34,338 bases of DNA, from positions 1 to 34,338 of the forward strand of contig LADP01000037.1 in NCBI GenBank assembly GCA_000961575.1, given 5' to 3'. The notes below the pieces were generated by a model. It made no database searches, was not told the DNA's origin, and saw only the letters and a list, made by a program, of their open reading frames with translations. Positions within the stretch are counted from its first letter, which is position 1; each line of letters starts with the position of its first letter. The position numbers and the translations under genes are program-made. This DNA is from Peptococcaceae bacterium BRH_c8a (GTDB lineage Bacteria > Bacillota > Desulfotomaculia > Desulfotomaculales > Desulfallaceae). Positions 1 to 7,224 of the stretch are shown in pieces.

Positions 1-494
1 GTCCAGGAATAAACCTGCTGATAGGATACCTGAAATTTCTGGGCTGTTTCAGCATAATTGGATTGATGTTCAATGCAGTATTTAACGATTTCAACTCGTT
101 CATCGAAAGTTGTTGCTCGTCCTTTGGTCATGGCGGCTACTCCTCCTGTCCCTGAGCTTTTCAACGTCTCATGACCAGTATACTTCATCACCCAGTGACG
201 TAGTTGACGAGTTGATTTAATCCCATAGCGCTTGCATATCTCCATGTAAGAGCCAGCGCCAACCAGATAATCTTTGACCGCTGCATCTTTTAATTCTGCG
301 GGATAGGCGCTATTCTTGGATGCACTAAGTAGTCCTTCTGGCCCTAATGATTGATAAGTCTGAAGCCATTGTTGGACAGATGAAATGTGAACATCAAGTA
401 CGGTGGCTAAATGATTTAATGAATCTTCTCCACGGAGATATTTTTCAATCGTTGCAATCTTTTCTGATCCTGATATTTTGCCTTTGCGACCCAT
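1..494 (-). CDS. IS3-family transposase OrfA (two helix-turn-helix domains), partial
   Basis: The reverse strand from ATG at 494 gives an uninterrupted frame of 164 codons that runs off the left edge. It starts MGRKGKISGSEKIATIEKYL and has two helix-turn-helix stretches. The first is about residues 8-60 (ATVLDVHISSVQQWLQTY). The second is about residues 65-105 (MEICKRYGIKSTRQLRHW). A third begins near 130 (AETAQKFQVSYQQVYSW). This is the layout of the DNA-binding OrfA subunit of IS150-group elements, which normally combines by frameshifting with a DDE-type OrfB. A strong AGGAGGAG ribosome site lies just upstream of the ATG, which fixes the start. OrfB is not in the window, so I cannot say whether the element is intact. 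Confidence 0.85.
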   Translation of the reverse strand, partial: MGRKGKISGSEKIATIEKYLRGEDSLNHLATVLDVHISSVQQWLQTYQSLGPEGLLSASKNSAYPAELKDAAVKDYLVGAGSYMEICKRYGIKSTRQLRHWVMKYTGHETLKSSGTGGVAAMTKGRATTFDERVEIVKYCIEHQSNYAETAQKFQVSYQQVYSW

Positions 495-511
495 AAAAAA
501 AGCTCCTCCTC

Positions 512-548
512 GTGGTAGACAGTTTTTGTTTTTCAAACTGTCTACCAC
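512..548. repeat. 14-bp perfect hairpin in the transposase leader
   Basis: The arms GTGGTAGACAGTTT (512-525) and its exact complement (535-548) are separated by 9 nt. The hairpin lies just inside the insertion-sequence end and upstream of the transposase ribosome site at about 501-508. Hairpins at this position in insertion sequences can block expression of the transposase from transcripts that enter from outside. That role is an inference here. Confidence 0.7.
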
Positions 549-701
549 AGGGGGAGCATATCAGTTTGTTAAGGCCTGCGGGTTTTCTATTTTCAAACAT
601 CCCAATTTTTGTATAGAACATCTTGGCTGTAGGGACACTAATTGTTGCAACCTCAAGTGTAATAAGGCGCTTTTGAAATATTTATGGAAAGGGTGGACAA
701 A

Positions 702-2840
702 ATGGATACAGAAAATCAACATGAGGCTGCCATAACGGAACACAGCAAGGAAAAGCAGTTGGATCACTTCCGTGCTGAACACGACGGCGAAAAGCTAACC
801 ACCAATCAAGGGTTGCGCGTGTCCAGCACTGACGATTCGCTTAAAGCAGGCAACCGGGGACCGACCCTGATGGAAGATTTTCATTTCCGGGAGAAACTAA
901 CTCACTTTGACCACGAGCGGATACCGGAGCGTGTCGTCCATGCCCGCGGGTTTGGTGCACACGGGTATTTCCAGGTTTACGAGCCGCTGACCGAGTTTAC
1001 CAAGGCCAAGTTTCTGCAGGATCCGGCGGTAAAAACCCCGGTATTCGTGCGTTTTTCCACCGTGGTGGGATCGCGCGGCTCGGCGGATACCGTACGCGAT
1101 GTGCGCGGTTTTGCCACCAAGTTCTTCACCGAGGAAGGCAACTACGACCTGGTGGCCAATAACATTCCGGTGTTCTTTATTCAAGACGCCATCAAATTCC
1201 CAGACATGGTTCATTCCATTAAGCCGGAACCGCACAACGAGATACCCCAAGCTTCCGCGGCCCACGACACCTTTTGGGACTTCGTAGTGAGCCTGCCGGA
1301 GATTACGCATATGATTATGTGGCTGCTCTCCGACCGGGCTATTCCGCGGAGCTTTCGCATGATGGAAGGCTTTGGCGTCAACACCTTCCGGTTTGTCAAT
1401 GCCCAGGGCAAGGCGCGTTTTGTAAAGCTGCACTGGAAGCCCATGCTGGGCGTGCATTCCCTGGTCTGGGACGAGGCGCAGAAACTGGCTGGTAAGGATC
1501 CCGACTACCACCGACGCGACCTGTGGGATGCCATCAACAAAGGCGACTACCCCGAGTACGAATTGGGGGTGCAGATATTAGAGCAAGCAGACGAGTTCAA
1601 GTTTGATTTCGATATTCTTGATCCCACCAAGTTCTGGCCCGAGGAACTTATCCCGGTTAAAAGAATTGGCAAGATGACCTTAAACCGCAACGTGGATAAC
1701 TTCTTCGCCGAGACCGAGCAAGTCGCCTTCCACCCGGGCAACGTAGTACCGGGCATTGATTTTACCAACGACCCCCTGCTGCAAGGGCGGCTTTTTTCCT
1801 ACCTGGACACGCAGCTCATCCGCCTGGGCGGGCCAAACTTTCACGAAATACCCATCAACCGCCCCCTGGCCCCGGTGCACAATAACCAGCGCGACGGCTA
1901 CCACCGCATGACCATCGACCGCGGCAGGGTCAGCTATTTCCCGAACTCCCTGCAGGGGAACACGCCACAGCCCGCTACCGACGCCGAAGGCGGCTACGTT
2001 CACCATGCCGAAAAAGTGGACGGCCATAAAATTCGCCAGCGCAGCGATAGTTTTAATGATCACTACCGGCAGGCCACCCTTTTCTGGAACAGTATGTCGG
2101 TAGCCGAAAAACAGCACATCATTGACGCCTTTCACTTCGAGGTGGGTGGGGTGATGGACAAGCAGATTAAACAGCGGGTAGTGGATATGTTCAACAACGT
2201 GGACGGTCAACTGGCGGCCCAAATCGCCAGTGGTATCGGTGCCAGCGCGCCGGCAAATCCGGGCGGGACAGGTGTTACCGCCACGTCGCCGGCTGTTAGC
2301 CAGGAGCATACCATCAAGGAAGCGCGAACCAGGAAGGTAGCCATTTTAATGGAAAACGGCTTTAATTTCCCCGAAGTGACGCAGGTGATGGAGGCCTTGA
2401 AGGGCGCCGGGGTGCACGCTGAAATTATCAGCAAGAACCAGGGCATGCTGACCAGCATTGATGGCCGGCAGTTGGAAGTGAACAAAAACTACTTTAGTGC
2501 CGGGTCTATTATGTATGACGCGGTCTACGTCACCGGAGGACGACAATGCGTAGACACTCTGCTGACCCATGGAGACGCTCTGCACTTCGTCAACGAGGCC
2601 TTCAAACACGCCAAGGCTATCGGAGCCACCAACGAGGGGGTTGACCTGCTGGCGGCCTCCCAAATCCGGGGTGCCGCGTTGGCCAAAACAGAGACTTATG
2701 CAGAATTGGTCAACGAATTGGGGGTGGTGACTATCCGCAATGCTGCGGACATGGGCTATTTCAGCCAAAAATTCATCGAGGCCATTGCCCAGCACCGCCA
2801 TTGGATCCGGCAAAACCAAAAAGATATGGTACCTGCCTAA
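702..2840 (+). CDS. katE: Large-subunit catalase (HPII/KatE type)
   Basis: Heme catalase that breaks hydrogen peroxide down to water and oxygen in the cytoplasm. At 712 aa it matches the large-subunit clade (E. coli KatE is about 750 aa). Visible active-site features are the distal His80 in [14 protein letters not shown], Asn153 in [10 protein letters not shown], and the proximal heme ligand Tyr367 in RLFSYLDTQ. The catalase core spans about residues 30-510. The C-terminal third (about 535-705, from [16 protein letters not shown]) is the DJ-1/PfpI-like flavodoxin domain typical of this clade. I chose ATG 702 over ATG 684 because a GGAAAGGGTGG ribosome site at 686-696 precedes it. The gene looks richer in G+C than neighbouring glnA and abuts an insertion sequence, which hints at horizontal transfer. 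It stands alone and ends at a long inverted repeat. Confidence 0.95.
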   Translation: MDTENQHEAAITEHSKEKQLDHFRAEHDGEKLTTNQGLRVSSTDDSLKAGNRGPTLMEDFHFREKLTHFDHERIPERVVHARGFGAHGYFQVYEPLTEFTKAKFLQDPAVKTPVFVRFSTVVGSRGSADTVRDVRGFATKFFTEEGNYDLVANNIPVFFIQDAIKFPDMVHSIKPEPHNEIPQASAAHDTFWDFVVSLPEITHMIMWLLSDRAIPRSFRMMEGFGVNTFRFVNAQGKARFVKLHWKPMLGVHSLVWDEAQKLAGKDPDYHRRDLWDAINKGDYPEYELGVQILEQADEFKFDFDILDPTKFWPEELIPVKRIGKMTLNRNVDNFFAETEQVAFHPGNVVPGIDFTNDPLLQGRLFSYLDTQLIRLGGPNFHEIPINRPLAPVHNNQRDGYHRMTIDRGRVSYFPNSLQGNTPQPATDAEGGYVHHAEKVDGHKIRQRSDSFNDHYRQATLFWNSMSVAEKQHIIDAFHFEVGGVMDKQIKQRVVDMFNNVDGQLAAQIASGIGASAPANPGGTGVTATSPAVSQEHTIKEARTRKVAILMENGFNFPEVTQVMEALKGAGVHAEIISKNQGMLTSIDGRQLEVNKNYFSAGSIMYDAVYVTGGRQCVDTLLTHGDALHFVNEAFKHAKAIGATNEGVDLLAASQIRGAALAKTETYAELVNELGVVTIRNAADMGYFSQKFIEAIAQHRHWIRQNQKDMVPA

Positions 2841-2930
2841 AGGGGGTCAGGCCTGTCGTAATTAAATAACTCCCCATGCAAGGGTAGGCCTGCATGGGGA
2901 GTTATTTAATTACGACAGGCCTGACCCCCT
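2841..2930. repeat. Perfect 40-bp inverted repeat, possible terminator
   Basis: The arms 2841-2880 and 2891-2930 are exact reverse complements over 40 bp, with a 10-nt loop (AGGGTAGGCC). The repeat begins 1 nt after the katE stop and ends just before the glnA promoter. The outer part contains GGGGTCAGGCCTGTCG. A related GGGACAGGCC core occurs in the 18466-18517 hairpin. It could end katE transcription, but it lacks a clear U-run, is much longer than a typical terminator, and may be a mobile palindromic element. Confidence 0.9.
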
Positions 2931-2933
2931 TGC

Positions 2934-2963
2934 TTGAAAGATCACGGTAATTCGTTATATAAT
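2934..2963 (+). promoter_or_regulatory. Sigma-A-type promoter of glnA
   Basis: A TTGAAA -35 box at 2934-2939 and a perfect TATAAT -10 box at 2958-2963 are separated by 18 nt. The AGGAGGG ribosome site follows at 2988-2994. I see no clear GlnR/TnrA dyad here. Confidence 0.75.
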
Positions 2964-3002
2964 GCCTACCAATAGATTTTTAAGTAAAGGAGGGTAATTA
3001 AA

Positions 3003-4361
3003 ATCGATACTGACGAACTTGGAAAAAGCCAGCATGAGGTTAAGAAACAAGCAGTCTACAGCCAGGTGGAAAAAGAAGGCATCGAATTCATCAGGCTGCA
3101 ATTTATTGATGTTTTTGGGGTTTTAAAAAGTGTCAGTGTTACGCCTGATGAATTGGAGGAAGCCCTGGATGGCAACCTGATGTTTGACGGTTCCTCAATT
3201 GACGGTTTCGCTAGAATTAATGAGTCTGACCAGTGTTTGGTGCCGGATCCGGACACCTTTCAGGTGATGCCCTGGAGGCCAACTGAAAAAGGTGTGGCCC
3301 GAATGATATGCGATGTTTACAATCCCGATGGGACGCCCTTTCAAGGATGTCCCAGGGGAACTCTAAAGCGGGCACTAAAAGAAGCCAAGGAAATGGGTTA
3401 TGAGTTAAATATGGGCCCGGAAGGTGAGTTTTTCCTTTTCCACACCGATGCGGATGGGGGCCCCACCCTGCATATTCATGATAAGGCGGGGTATTTTGAT
3501 TTAGCGCCTATAGATCATGGTGCAGATGCCAGAAGAGATATAGTGCTGATTATGAAGCAAATGGGTTTTAGAATCGAGGCTTCCCATCACGAAGTAGCTC
3601 CCGGACAACATGAAATTGATTTTAAGTACGATGAGGCGTTGAAAACTGCTGATAAATGGGTTACTTTTCGTGATGTGGTTAAAAATGTGGCTAAGAAACA
3701 CGGGCTTTACGCCACTTTTATGCCCAAGCCTTTTGCGGGAGAAAACGGTTCGGCCATGCATTGTAACCAGTCATTATTTAAAAATAATCAAAACATTTTT
3801 TACGATATCAATGGTGATTACAAATTAAGTAGTATTGCTTTTAATTATTTGGCCGGGTTACTTAAGCATGCCAAAGGCATGACTGCCGTTGGAAACCCCA
3901 TCGTAAACAGTTACAAAAGATTAAAGCCGGGTTATGAAGCACCTACTCATATAGCCTGGTCAAATTCAAACCGCAGTACATTAATTAGAATTCCTGTCCG
4001 GCGGGGCAGCGCTACTCGCATTGAGCTAAGGAATCCCGACCCCGTGGCCAACCCTTACCTGGTGTTTGCGGTAATGTTAAAAGCAGGGCTGGAGGGTATT
4101 AAAAACAAACTTACGCCGCCACCCCCAGTTGAAGAAGATATTCATAGCCTATCAGAGAAACAAAGAAAAGCTTTAAATATAGATGAACTGCCCCGGGATT
4201 TGTTTGCAGCTTTAAAAGAAATGGAAAAAGACCCTCTAATCGAACAAGCAATGGGCTCGCACTGTTATAATCGTTTTTTGGAAGGTAAATATAGAGAATG
4301 GCATGAGTATGCCGAACAAGTGCACGAATGGGAAATAAAGCATTATTTGGCTAAATACTAA
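3003..4361 (+). CDS. glnA: Type I glutamine synthetase
   Basis: ATP-dependent condensation of glutamate and ammonia to glutamine, the central step of nitrogen assimilation; forms a cytoplasmic dodecamer. The N-terminal beta-grasp domain carries IRLQFIDVFG and MFDGSSIDGF. Catalytic motifs include GPEGEFFLF, ASHHEVAPGQHEIDF, NGSAMHCNQS and the NRSTLIRIP arginine loop. It resembles the shorter Gram-positive GSI-alpha form. The first ATG/GTG/TTG in frame is GTG 3066, but it has no ribosome site and would leave only 7 residues before EFIRLQF, where the B. subtilis protein has about 20. A strong AGGAGGG at 2988-2994 stands 8 nt before an in-frame ATC at 3003, giving 452 aa, close to the family length. 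Start at ATC is therefore proposed but unproven. The stop codon is followed directly by a strong terminator. Confidence 0.95.
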   Translation: MDTDELGKSQHEVKKQAVYSQVEKEGIEFIRLQFIDVFGVLKSVSVTPDELEEALDGNLMFDGSSIDGFARINESDQCLVPDPDTFQVMPWRPTEKGVARMICDVYNPDGTPFQGCPRGTLKRALKEAKEMGYELNMGPEGEFFLFHTDADGGPTLHIHDKAGYFDLAPIDHGADARRDIVLIMKQMGFRIEASHHEVAPGQHEIDFKYDEALKTADKWVTFRDVVKNVAKKHGLYATFMPKPFAGENGSAMHCNQSLFKNNQNIFYDINGDYKLSSIAFNYLAGLLKHAKGMTAVGNPIVNSYKRLKPGYEAPTHIAWSNSNRSTLIRIPVRRGSATRIELRNPDPVANPYLVFAVMLKAGLEGIKNKLTPPPPVEEDIHSLSEKQRKALNIDELPRDLFAALKEMEKDPLIEQAMGSHCYNRFLEGKYREWHEYAEQVHEWEIKHYLAKY

Positions 4362-4367
4362 AAGCAA

Positions 4368-4415
4368 ATATAAGATAAGGGATTCCCAGTCTTCCGGGAA
4401 TCCCTTATCTTATAT
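4368..4415. terminator. Bidirectional terminator between glnA and the sensor kinase
   Basis: Perfect 20-bp arms at 4368-4387 and 4396-4415 with an 8-nt loop. The right arm ends TTATCTTATAT and the left arm begins ATATAAGATAA, so AT-rich tails stand on both strands. It lies exactly between two convergent genes. Confidence 0.85.
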
Positions 4416-4417
4416 GG

Positions 4418-6157
4418 TTATAATTGGTTACAGGGCAGACTAAAAAATACAGTGGTTCCTTGGTTAGGCATACTTTCAAGCCAAAGCCGTCCGCCATGCT
4501 TTTTGATAAGTTCCATACATATGGCCAATCCCAGCCCGCTGCCGCCGGTTGAAGAATTGCGGGACTTGGATACTTTATAGAACCGGTCGAAAATATAGGG
4601 CATATCTTTTTTACTAATGCCGGTACCGTTATCTTTAACACTGATCAGTATGTCTTTGTTATCCAAGGTTATTTTATAACTAACTAGTATTAGACCACCG
4701 CTGTGGGTATGGCTTATAGCATTGCTAATTAGGTTTGTAAAAATCTGATCGATGCGGTCGGTATCAACATATACAACGGGTGATTTATAATTGTCCAGGT
4801 TGGTATTTTTTGTTTCATTGGACACAGATTCTTCTTTATGAAGTTTAAAAGATAGCCCCTTTTGCTTAACTTCATATGTAAACTTGTCGTAAATGTTTTG
4901 CATAAGTAGATCAATTGGAACCACAGAAAAATTAAAGGTTGTTTGTTGCGCCTCAAGATTGGTTAATTGAAATAGATCACGGATTAACCTATTGATACCC
5001 AATACCCTGGCATGGATTACATCCAGGTATTTTTTTTTCTCTTCAGGGTCGTTTATAACGCCGTCCCGCAAAGCCTCGACAAAACCTTGAATTGAGGTCA
5101 TAGGGGTGCGCAGGTCGTGTGAAATGTCGCTTAACAGGTGGCGTCTGGATTCTTCCAGACGCGTTATTTGATCTTCAGCTTTTTTACGGTCGGTGATGTC
5201 ACGGGCAATACCTTCGATGGCGATAAGGTTGCCATGTTTATCGTAAAAAGGAGTGCTGCGGTGTTCGAGCCAAACAATATGCCCTTTTTTGTGTCTCCAC
5301 TGCAGGAGGGCATTCGGTGACGTGAGTACAGGCTCCCGGGCTGCTTCGGGTGAAGTTTGTGTGTCCGGTTGCAGTAAGTTATTAAAAAAGGCGGGGTCGG
5401 CATAGAATTCTTCCGGTGTATAACCGGTGATTTCTATGGCCGAAGGGCTGATATATTCCACCTGGGGCTTGTTCCCCGGCCGATAACGGTAAATTAAATC
5501 CCGGGCGTTTTCAGCCAGCAGTCGGAAACGCTTTTCGCTGTCGCTTAATTTCATTCTGATGCTCTGGTAATAAATAAGCAGCATCCCGTTGGCGGTAATC
5601 CACGTTATAGTGCCGGCAATAAGATAGCCCCAGGCCGAGAGCATCTCAATATGCACCAGCAGGGGATAATTCATCAGGTGCATGCCCAGCAATATCAGGC
5701 AGCATCCGGTAATAATCTGCCCCGGCAGTTTTCTCTTGCGACTTCGGATTAATATTATGCCGGTTATTATATACAAGATGCCAAGAAAAACAAACAAGGG
5801 GATGGCTTGATAAAGAAAAGATAGACCCAGTAAATTGGAGCACACGATCCAAACGGCTATTATGCCAGCGGAGTAGAACCAGAGGGGTTTATTCTGATTT
5901 AAGAAATTTAAAACACCAAGCGGTAGAAGTACTCCTCCTGTAAGCCAGCATAACAAATTACCGGTCAGTAAAAACGCCGTTTCCCCGTTTAAGAACATGG
6001 CAATTTCGAAGAAATACTTAAAAAACCAAAAAAGCCAACCCAGCGCCCACATAACTAAATATGGCCTGCGGTCGTTGGCGTACAGGTAAAACAATACCAG
6101 CGCCAGCACAGAGGTCATAACCATTTGCGCAATTTCAGCAGGTATAAACCAGGACAT
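4418..6157 (-). CDS. Membrane sensor histidine kinase with PAS domain
   Basis: A 579-aa inner-membrane kinase that should phosphorylate the regulator encoded just upstream (6312-7007). The N-terminal 200 residues are a bundle of about six or seven hydrophobic helices with almost no extracellular loop, so a ligand within the membrane or a membrane-state signal is more likely than a periplasmic-type sensor domain. A PAS domain follows (about 209-325, ending EGIARDITDRKKAE). Next come the HisKA domain with His347 in SDISHDLRTPM, and the ATPase domain with N box (471-484, NLISNAISHT), G1 DNGTGI (509-514), F box YIFDRF and G2 GGSGLGLAI (538-546). All catalytic motifs are intact. The ATG at 6157 has a GGGGTG ribosome site. 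The ligand is unknown. It is not a classical PhoR, because no large extracytoplasmic domain is present. Confidence 0.92.
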   Translation of the reverse strand: MSWFIPAEIAQMVMTSVLALVLFYLYANDRRPYLVMWALGWLFWFFKYFFEIAMFLNGETAFLLTGNLLCWLTGGVLLPLGVLNFLNQNKPLWFYSAGIIAVWIVCSNLLGLSFLYQAIPLFVFLGILYIITGIILIRSRKRKLPGQIITGCCLILLGMHLMNYPLLVHIEMLSAWGYLIAGTITWITANGMLLIYYQSIRMKLSDSEKRFRLLAENARDLIYRYRPGNKPQVEYISPSAIEITGYTPEEFYADPAFFNNLLQPDTQTSPEAAREPVLTSPNALLQWRHKKGHIVWLEHRSTPFYDKHGNLIAIEGIARDITDRKKAEDQITRLEESRRHLLSDISHDLRTPMTSIQGFVEALRDGVINDPEEKKKYLDVIHARVLGINRLIRDLFQLTNLEAQQTTFNFSVVPIDLLMQNIYDKFTYEVKQKGLSFKLHKEESVSNETKNTNLDNYKSPVVYVDTDRIDQIFTNLISNAISHTHSGGLILVSYKITLDNKDILISVKDNGTGISKKDMPYIFDRFYKVSKSRNSSTGGSGLGLAICMELIKKHGGRLWLESMPNQGTTVFFSLPCNQL

Positions 6158-6212
6158 TTTTCACCCCACAAAAAAAGTATCAAAAAGTGCAGTGCCTGTT
6201 GCAAATCAGAAA

Positions 6213-6256
6213 CTTTAACTGGACTTAAGGTTGGCTTTAGGTATTCTTAAATTTGG
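6213..6256. promoter_or_regulatory. Four 11-nt direct repeats upstream of the kinase gene
   Basis: Units begin at 6213 (CTTTAAC), 6224 (CTTAAGG), 6235 (CTTTAGG) and 6246 (CTTAAAT), exactly 11 nt apart. Such one-turn spacing is typical of tandem OmpR/PhoB-type regulator binding. The block matches 7119-7149 at 28 of 31 positions. It sits 56 nt upstream of the kinase start and reads in the + direction, opposite to the kinase. Confidence 0.65.
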
Positions 6257-6311
6257 TGCAATACAATCATAATATAAACATTTAACGAATTAGGTAGTTT
6301 TTAAGCGGATC

Positions 6312-7007
6312 TTAGTTCGTATTAAACTTATAACCAATGCCTCTGACTGTAAGGATGTAACTAGGGTTGGCAGGGTCTTTTTCAATTTTTTTACGCAGGT
6401 TGCTGATATGAACCATCACGGTTCTGGTGTCACCGATGCTGTGTTCCTTCCAGACCTGGTTGTAAAGCTGCTCGGTGCGGAATAGTCGGTTGGGGGTTTT
6501 GGCCAGCAGGGATAAAATTTCAAATTCCTTGGCAGGTAGGGTTATGTTTTCATCGCCCACGCGGACTGTATAGCTGGCCAGATCGATTTCCAGGCCGGGA
6601 AATCTTAACACCTGGCTTGAATCTTCATCCATTTCAGACAAATTGGCTCGCCGCAGATGGGCTTTTACCCTGGCCACCAATTCACCGGGACTGAAAGGTT
6701 TGGTTATGTAATCATCGCCGCCAACTCCCAAACCTAGTATTTTGTCCTCATCGGCATCTTTACAGCTCAGAAAAAGAACCGGGACACTGGTTCGGGTGCG
6801 CAGCTGATAACAAACCTCGATGCCGTCATAGTCCGGCAATAGAATATCTAGAATAATCAGGTCGGGTTGATGTTTAAAGGCCATATGCAGTGCAGCAACG
6901 CCACAGTCGGCTGTGACAACCCGGTAATTCTCTCTGGCCAGGTAACGGTAAACTAAATCCCTGATTTCCATTTCATCATCGACCACGAGAATCAATTCAC
7001 CGGCCAC
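6312..7007 (-). CDS. OmpR/PhoB-family response regulator
   Basis: A 231-aa two-component regulator. The receiver domain (about 1-120) has the acidic pair Asp10-Asp11, phosphoacceptor Asp54 in LIILDILLPDYDG, and Lys103 in DDYITKPFSPGELVARV. The DNA-binding winged helix (about 135-229) has TLPAKEFEILSLL and ends with the typical TVRGIGYKFN. The GTG start at 7007 is supported by a GGAGG ribosome site about 8 nt upstream. The gene precedes the sensor kinase on the same strand with a 154-nt gap, so the two form one unit with an internal regulatory region. It is divergent from the SLH surface protein at 7225. Repeats with 11-nt period in both intergenic regions are its likely targets (inference). 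Confidence 0.95.
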   Translation of the reverse strand: MAGELILVVDDEMEIRDLVYRYLARENYRVVTADCGVAALHMAFKHQPDLIILDILLPDYDGIEVCYQLRTRTSVPVLFLSCKDADEDKILGLGVGGDDYITKPFSPGELVARVKAHLRRANLSEMDEDSSQVLRFPGLEIDLASYTVRVGDENITLPAKEFEILSLLAKTPNRLFRTEQLYNQVWKEHSIGDTRTVMVHISNLRKKIEKDPANPSYILTVRGIGYKFNTN

Positions 7008-7105
7008 TTACCAAACCTCCTAATAAAAACCACCTTAACATATAGTTCTATTTGGTGGCTTTAATTTCCTGTCGTATTTTGTGACAATAGGGACTATAAA
7101 AAGCA

Positions 7106-7173
7106 CTTTAACCTTAGGCTTTAACTTGGCTTAAGGTTGGCTTAAGGTAGACTTTAAGTTCATGCATTAAAAT
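7106..7173 (+). promoter_or_regulatory. 11-nt direct-repeat regulator box and -10 of the surface-protein gene
   Basis: Units start at 7119 (CTTTAAC), 7130 (CTTAAGG), 7141 (CTTAAGG) and 7152 (CTTTAAG), exactly 11 nt apart; another CTTTAAC stands at 7106. A TAAAAT -10-like box (7168-7173) follows directly with no good -35, as expected for a promoter driven by a PhoB/PhoP-type activator. The region is shared with the divergent response-regulator gene. The assignment to that regulator is inferred. Confidence 0.65.
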
Positions 7174-7224
7174 TAGAGATAACAGAAATTTCTTTAAAAG
7201 CTACTTAATGTGGAGGGATTATGA

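Larger units (their letters stand above)
1..563 (-). mobile_element. IS3/IS150-like insertion sequence, right end only
   Basis: The transposase OrfA gene reads leftward off the window, so only the end upstream of the transposase is present. The outer boundary is inferred: the sequence reading inward from about 563 begins TGATATGCTCCCCC and continues into a GTAGACAG motif, which fits a TG-starting terminal inverted repeat. A closely matching end-like sequence recurs at 28305-28327. The other end, OrfB and any target duplication lie outside the window, so the exact end could be off by a few bases. Confidence 0.72.

Noticed and set aside
563-700. Possible sigma-B or PerR control site before katE
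   Set aside because: GTTTGT-N10-GGGTTT is too poor a match in sequence and spacing, and no PerR-like dyad was found.
478-735. + strand frame of 85 codons between the transposase and katE
   Set aside because: It crosses the insertion-sequence end and overlaps both real genes; no ribosome site and no recognisable protein.
897-1511. Minus-strand 204-codon frame inside katE
   Set aside because: A mirror frame caused by G+C-rich codons; katE is conserved over the whole length.
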